Below are positions 31,607 to 34,353 of a stretch of DNA of 34,353 bases, in pieces. The translations under genes and the position numbers were made by a program. The stretch's first letter is position 1. Every line of letters begins with the position of its first letter. The stretch is from the IMG/VR virus record IMGVR_UViG_3300042691_012631, positions 1 to 34,353 of that record; one strand, 5' to 3'. The notes beneath the pieces are model-generated. The model ran no database searches, was not told where the DNA came from, and worked only from the letters and a program-made list of their open reading frames with translations. The DNA is from a virus.

Positions 31607-31752
31607 GGCAGCTATGCAAATGGCGGTCAGAATGGGGCTTGGAAAAGTTTAGAAAATATCTAGCGCAATATCATTTAGATCCTAAACTACTTCAAGATTT
31701 TGTAGATCAGTATTCAAAAGGAAACAGGGGCGAGCCTAACTCATGGAAATAG
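31573..31752 (+). CDS. Small protein of the early block (DUF7696-like)
   Basis: 59 residues in the frame between the replication-like gene and the next. ECAVRQLCKWRSEWG ... FVDQYSKGNRGEPNSWK has the R-x-L ... KGNRGEP-x-x-W ending of a small phage family. It starts at ATG 31573, inside the previous gene's end; its stop overlaps the next ATG. Confidence 0.6.
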   Translation: MHEGFRHECAVRQLCKWRSEWGLEKFRKYLAQYHLDPKLLQDFVDQYSKGNRGEPNSWK

Positions 31753-32069
31753 ATCCAAATAAAGCTGTAGAGTTTATTCTTAAAAACAGCAAAGACTTTT
31801 CAGAAGCCAAGGCGCAGAGAGTGTATATAGAGAACTTTCTAAGATCTAAGAAAAGCATTCTCATGGCAGAAGCTAAATCTTCTACTATCTCAGGCGCAGA
31901 AGCGGAAGCCTATGCGCATCCTGAATATGTAGCATTGATTGAAGGACTAAAAGAAGCTGTAGAGAAAGAAGAACTGCTGAAGTGGAAACTGATTGCAGCG
32001 CAAGCTCGCATAGAAATATGGCGCACTACAGAAGCCAGTAATCGCACTATTGATAGGGCTGTTAAGTGA
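31743..32069 (+). CDS. Helical early protein, unknown
   Basis: 108 residues: AKAQRVYIENFLRSKKSILM ... AEAEAYAHPEYVALIEGL ... AARIEIWRT-like end. Proteins with this A-Y-A-x-P-E-Y motif occur in many phage early regions; no function is known to me. Confidence 0.68.
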   Translation: MEIDPNKAVEFILKNSKDFSEAKAQRVYIENFLRSKKSILMAEAKSSTISGAEAEAYAHPEYVALIEGLKEAVEKEELLKWKLIAAQARIEIWRTTEASNRTIDRAVK

Positions 32070-32143
32070 GTGATTTACCTTATTACTTTGGCATCCTAAT
32101 CTTTGCTATAGTAGGGTTTTCCTTATGGATTACCTTTAAATGA
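32066..32143 (+). CDS. 25-residue membrane miniprotein
   Basis: A hydrophobic helix (YFGILIFAIVGFSLWITF) with GTG start overlapping the previous stop (GTGA) and stop overlapping the next ATG (ATGA). Perfect fit in the coupled gene chain supports translation. Confidence 0.55.
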   Translation: MSDLPYYFGILIFAIVGFSLWITFK

Positions 32144-32430
32144 ACTACAGAAATAAAGATCTACTTAGAGCAGTAAGCCAGCTTCCTTGCCAAATCTGTG
32201 GAAAAGAAGGAGAAACACAGGCAAGCCATTCAAACCAATTAGAGGATGGCAAAGGCATGGGAATCAAAGCGCATGATTGCTACATTGCAGCCATCTGCTT
32301 TACTTGCCATGCAGAGATAGATCAGGGCAAAACCTATACAAAGGATGTTAGAAAAGCTGTATGGGATAAGGCGCATAAGCGCACCATTGGAGAACTCTTT
32401 AAAAGCAATAAGCTAAAGGTCTTACTATAA
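32140..32430 (+). CDS. HNH-like zinc protein (YbcO/DUF1364-like)
   Basis: 96 residues. CQICGKEGETQASHSNQ (about 17-33) and ICFTCHAEIDQG (about 52-63) have the C-x2-C ... H ... C-x2-C-H spacing of YbcO-like nuclease-fold proteins that lie at the end of lambdoid early operons. Possibly a structure-specific nuclease. It overlaps the convergent SprT-like gene by 6 bases. Confidence 0.68.
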   Translation: MNYRNKDLLRAVSQLPCQICGKEGETQASHSNQLEDGKGMGIKAHDCYIAAICFTCHAEIDQGKTYTKDVRKAVWDKAHKRTIGELFKSNKLKVLL

Positions 32431-32778
32431 CTCTAGGGGATCTAGCCCAAATTCATCTGCAACAGCCTTGCAGCGCATTTTAAAGACCTTATCATGGTGA
32501 TTCCATCTCTCTCTCTTATGCGCCCATCTACTCATATGGACTGCTTCATGGCAAAGGCTTCTTAGGACAGTCATGTAATGCCCACAGAGAGCCTTAGAGA
32601 TTTGAATCTTATGAGCATATTCTTCGCCTTCATCATAGGTATAGTAAGCATATGCGCTAGGATCTTCTATGACTTCAAATTTAATTTCCTCAGGCAATGG
32701 CATCTTCCATCTTGTAAATGGATGGCAGCAATAAATAGTTGCATACATATTCCTAAGAATTGCTGGAGTTATTTTCAT
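32425..32778 (-). CDS. SprT-like zinc metalloprotease domain
   Basis: 117 residues. H77-E78-A-V-H81 (LCHEAVHMSRW) with a later H94/H95 gives a complete zinc site. SprT/Spartan-like proteins degrade DNA-protein crosslinks; a phage version could act on DNA-bound proteins, but the substrate is unknown. It overlaps the metallophosphoesterase gene by ATGA, so the two are made together. Confidence 0.75.
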   Translation of the reverse strand: MKITPAILRNMYATIYCCHPFTRWKMPLPEEIKFEVIEDPSAYAYYTYDEGEEYAHKIQISKALCGHYMTVLRSLCHEAVHMSRWAHKRERWNHHDKVFKMRCKAVADEFGLDPLEL

Positions 32779-33806
32779 AGCTGTAGAATTTCGCCCCTGA
32801 ACTGAACAGAGTTCTCATCATTAACCAAGATCATCTCAGGCATGATTAACTTACCATCCTGCCATGAAGCCATTATATAGCCCTGCCGCCAATCCTTTGC
32901 AGAGTCCTCGCAGTAAATAAAGGCATCTGAGTTTACATCAGCTAGAGTTCCTGTTTGAACTCCCCAAAAGGTTTTCTGATCAAATGTAGAAATAGGGCTG
33001 CAAGTTAGCACATGGGTATGCCCAGTAAAGATATTGCAGAAGCTTGCCTGCACATTGTTATATCCAGCATACCTTCCGCCCTTATGCCTGTGTTTTATTA
33101 CAGTATCATCATTGATCCAAAAAGACCAACAAGTTTCCCAATTAGGGAAGTGATCTTTAAGAGAGAATCCATCTACACCTGAATAGGCGCTGGCATGAGA
33201 TACAAGATATGATTCATAGCGCATATCATGGTTGCCCATAGTCCATATTAATCTACATCCAGCAGGCTTAACCTTCTCAATAATATCTAGATGGAACTTA
33301 CAGTAGTTCAACTCATCTAAGACTGTAGGCTTGGCATCATAGTTAATAGATGGGAATCTACTAAGAACAGCGCCATCAAAAGCATCTCCATTGCAGATAA
33401 TAGCTACAGGCTTGAAATGCTCAATAAACTTTACAAGCGCCTTAAATCCTGTGGTTGTGTAATCTGTGAAATGAGCATCAGAAAAAATAAGAACTCTGCC
33501 AGTATCTAAGCTCATTCCCCTTCTTACTGATCCTGTAGTTTGCTCTATTCTTTCTTTATTAGCTTTAGCCAGTTGCTCTTGCTTTATTCTTTTTTGCTCT
33601 CTTTGCTTGGCATTATGAATATCTCTTTGATTCTCTGTAGTTTCTAGATTAATTTTATGCCTGATCTCTAGTGTTCTTCGCCTATTCTGAACTGCTCTAG
33701 CACTCATTCCACTAGCTTTAGCCATTAGGGTAGGACTAGGATTCTCTTTCCATTTGGCTATAAATTCTTCATCTGTTAGGTAGTAACCTTTGCCATTTCT
33801 ATTCAT
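32775..33806 (-). CDS. HTH-metallophosphoesterase fusion
   Basis: 343 residues. Residues 11-50 look like a helix-turn-helix (EEFIAKWKENPSPTLMAKA ... SARAVQNRRR), 55-90 a charged coiled coil, and 105-340 a calcineurin-like phosphoesterase with D110-x-H112 (FSDAHF), D141 (CNGDAFDG), N192-H193 (GNHD) and GHTH. The metal site is complete. It could be a nuclease or phosphatase brought to DNA by the HTH. AAGGAA site before ATG. Confidence 0.8.
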   Translation of the reverse strand: MNRNGKGYYLTDEEFIAKWKENPSPTLMAKASGMSARAVQNRRRTLEIRHKINLETTENQRDIHNAKQREQKRIKQEQLAKANKERIEQTTGSVRRGMSLDTGRVLIFSDAHFTDYTTTGFKALVKFIEHFKPVAIICNGDAFDGAVLSRFPSINYDAKPTVLDELNYCKFHLDIIEKVKPAGCRLIWTMGNHDMRYESYLVSHASAYSGVDGFSLKDHFPNWETCWSFWINDDTVIKHRHKGGRYAGYNNVQASFCNIFTGHTHVLTCSPISTFDQKTFWGVQTGTLADVNSDAFIYCEDSAKDWRQGYIMASWQDGKLIMPEMILVNDENSVQFRGEILQL

Positions 33807-33822
33807 GCTGTTCCTTAGTGGA

Positions 33823-33828
33823 TATAAT
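33823..33828 (+). promoter_or_regulatory. Possible -10 box (TATAAT) for the HNH/terminase end
   Basis: A perfect TATAAT in the divergent gap before the HNH gene. No good -35 is seen 16-18 bases upstream, so this is weak. Position fits a late promoter that would lead into HNH and terminase. Confidence 0.3.
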
Positions 33829-33894
33829 GAATTAGAAAGATAATAACTGTTTAATAAGAAAATTAAAAGTAATCAATCACTTAGGGATAACCAT

Positions 33895-34293
33895 ATGGCT
33901 TTGCGCCCCAAAACAATTTGCAACTGGGCAGGATGTGGCAAGACCATAGACCAAGGAAGGTATTGCCAAAAGCATGAGGAACTCTTTCAGGCGCAGGAGA
34001 ATAAGCGCAAGTCTATAAGGAATGCAGACTATAGCAGGATGTATTCATGGAATTGGCGCAAGTATTCCTCTACATTCCTTAAGGCGCATCCCCTTTGCTT
34101 GATCTGTTTAGAAGATGGAAAGATCATCCCATCATCAGAGGTAGATCACATCATTCCGCACAAAGGAGATAAGGATTTATTTTGGGCAGAGGATAACCAT
34201 CAGGCGCTTTGTAAGCCTTGCCATAGTAGAAAGACAGCGCAAGAGGATGGCGGGTTTGGTCATAAGGCAAAAGCTATGGAAAATAATAATTGA
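33895..34293 (+). CDS. HNH endonuclease
   Basis: 132 residues. Two zinc pairs (CNWAGCGK ... C-x3-H at the start; CLICLEDG and CKPCH later) and the HNH core EVDHIIPHKGD ... DNHQALCKPCHSRKT. HNH enzymes next to terminase take part in cos cleavage and packaging in HK97-like phages. On a circular map it would lie 131 bases before the small terminase. Confidence 0.88.
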   Translation: MALRPKTICNWAGCGKTIDQGRYCQKHEELFQAQENKRKSIRNADYSRMYSWNWRKYSSTFLKAHPLCLICLEDGKIIPSSEVDHIIPHKGDKDLFWAEDNHQALCKPCHSRKTAQEDGGFGHKAKAMENNN

Positions 34294-34353
34294 TAGCTTG
34301 GGTCTATTGTAGAGTGGGGGGATATTTTGAAGTAGAATACAGACAGCGCACAA
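34294..34353. other. Right-end non-coding segment, possible packaging-site half
   Basis: 60 bases with TGTAGAG followed by a GGGGGG run. With bases 1-71, which hold CTCTACAGGAGAAA, it would form the HNH-terminase gap of a circular map. No direct terminal repeat between the two ends is visible. Confidence 0.35.

Noticed and set aside
1-34353. tRNA genes, CRISPR arrays, insertion sequences, integrase and att sites
   Set aside because: I looked for cloverleaf ends, regular spaced repeats, transposase or recombinase motifs and duplicated core sites and saw none.

Overview
The window is almost the whole genome of a tailed bacteriophage (siphovirus type, HK97-like head, lambda-like tail). It is AT-rich (about 40% G+C by eye), densely packed, and most neighbouring genes overlap by 4 bases (ATGA, GTGA or TAATG). 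I see no integrase, CI-type repressor, DNA polymerase or helicase. This suggests a virulent phage, or a temperate phage of an unusual kind, that relies on host replication enzymes. Shine-Dalgarno sites are strong and the minor-gene families are ones I associate with phages of Gram-negative bacteria. A low-G+C freshwater proteobacterium is a plausible host, but that is inference. The HNH nuclease at the right end and the terminase at the left end would be neighbours if the molecule were circular, so the window looks like a genome opened near its packaging site.

Late region, + strand, 72-24343: small and large terminase, portal, two structural/decoration proteins (the second built from 46-residue repeats), a prohead protease with an N-terminal extension, and the major capsid protein followed by an intrinsic terminator. 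Next come a head-tail connector, then a four-gene sugar cassette (a Rossmann-like DUF115/GT42-like protein, a GT-A glycosyltransferase, a GT9-like GT-B glycosyltransferase and a methyltransferase). The cassette lies between the connector and the head-closure gene. After it come neck and tail genes, a G/GT pair with a -1 slippery site (A AAA AAC), the tape measure, and lambda-like M, L, K, I and J proteins. A fibre, small accessory genes and a lysis block (coiled-coil/TM protein, GTA-type holin, GH19 endolysin) end the region.

Leftward early region, - strand, 28370-24326: small unknown genes, a DUF1071 single-strand annealing protein, zinc-ribbon miniproteins, a YqaJ/lambda-type exonuclease, an SSB-like protein ending in the EDIPF tip, and a PD-(D/E)XK-like protein whose 5' end may be frameshifted. 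Exonuclease, annealing protein and SSB-like protein together make a Red-type recombination module.

Control region, 28371-29606: a YdaS/Cro-like regulator and a nuclease-fold protein are followed by 337 bases without a gene. This stretch holds a predicted promoter, two long mutually exclusive RNA helices (20 and 26 pairs), a further 24-pair hairpin, a G-quadruplex motif, and a hairpin around the start of a zinc-ribbon gene. Repeated TCTACA/TGTAGA words mark both flanking promoter regions.

Rightward early region, 29371-32430: a secreted protein, small membrane proteins, a tandem pair of paralogous small proteins, a replication-initiation-like protein and an HNH-like zinc protein. Right end: SprT-like and metallophosphoesterase genes on the - strand, then the HNH nuclease on the + strand. 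The two items most worth follow-up are the bistable RNA at 29049-29174 and the glycan cassette embedded in the head-tail gene block.
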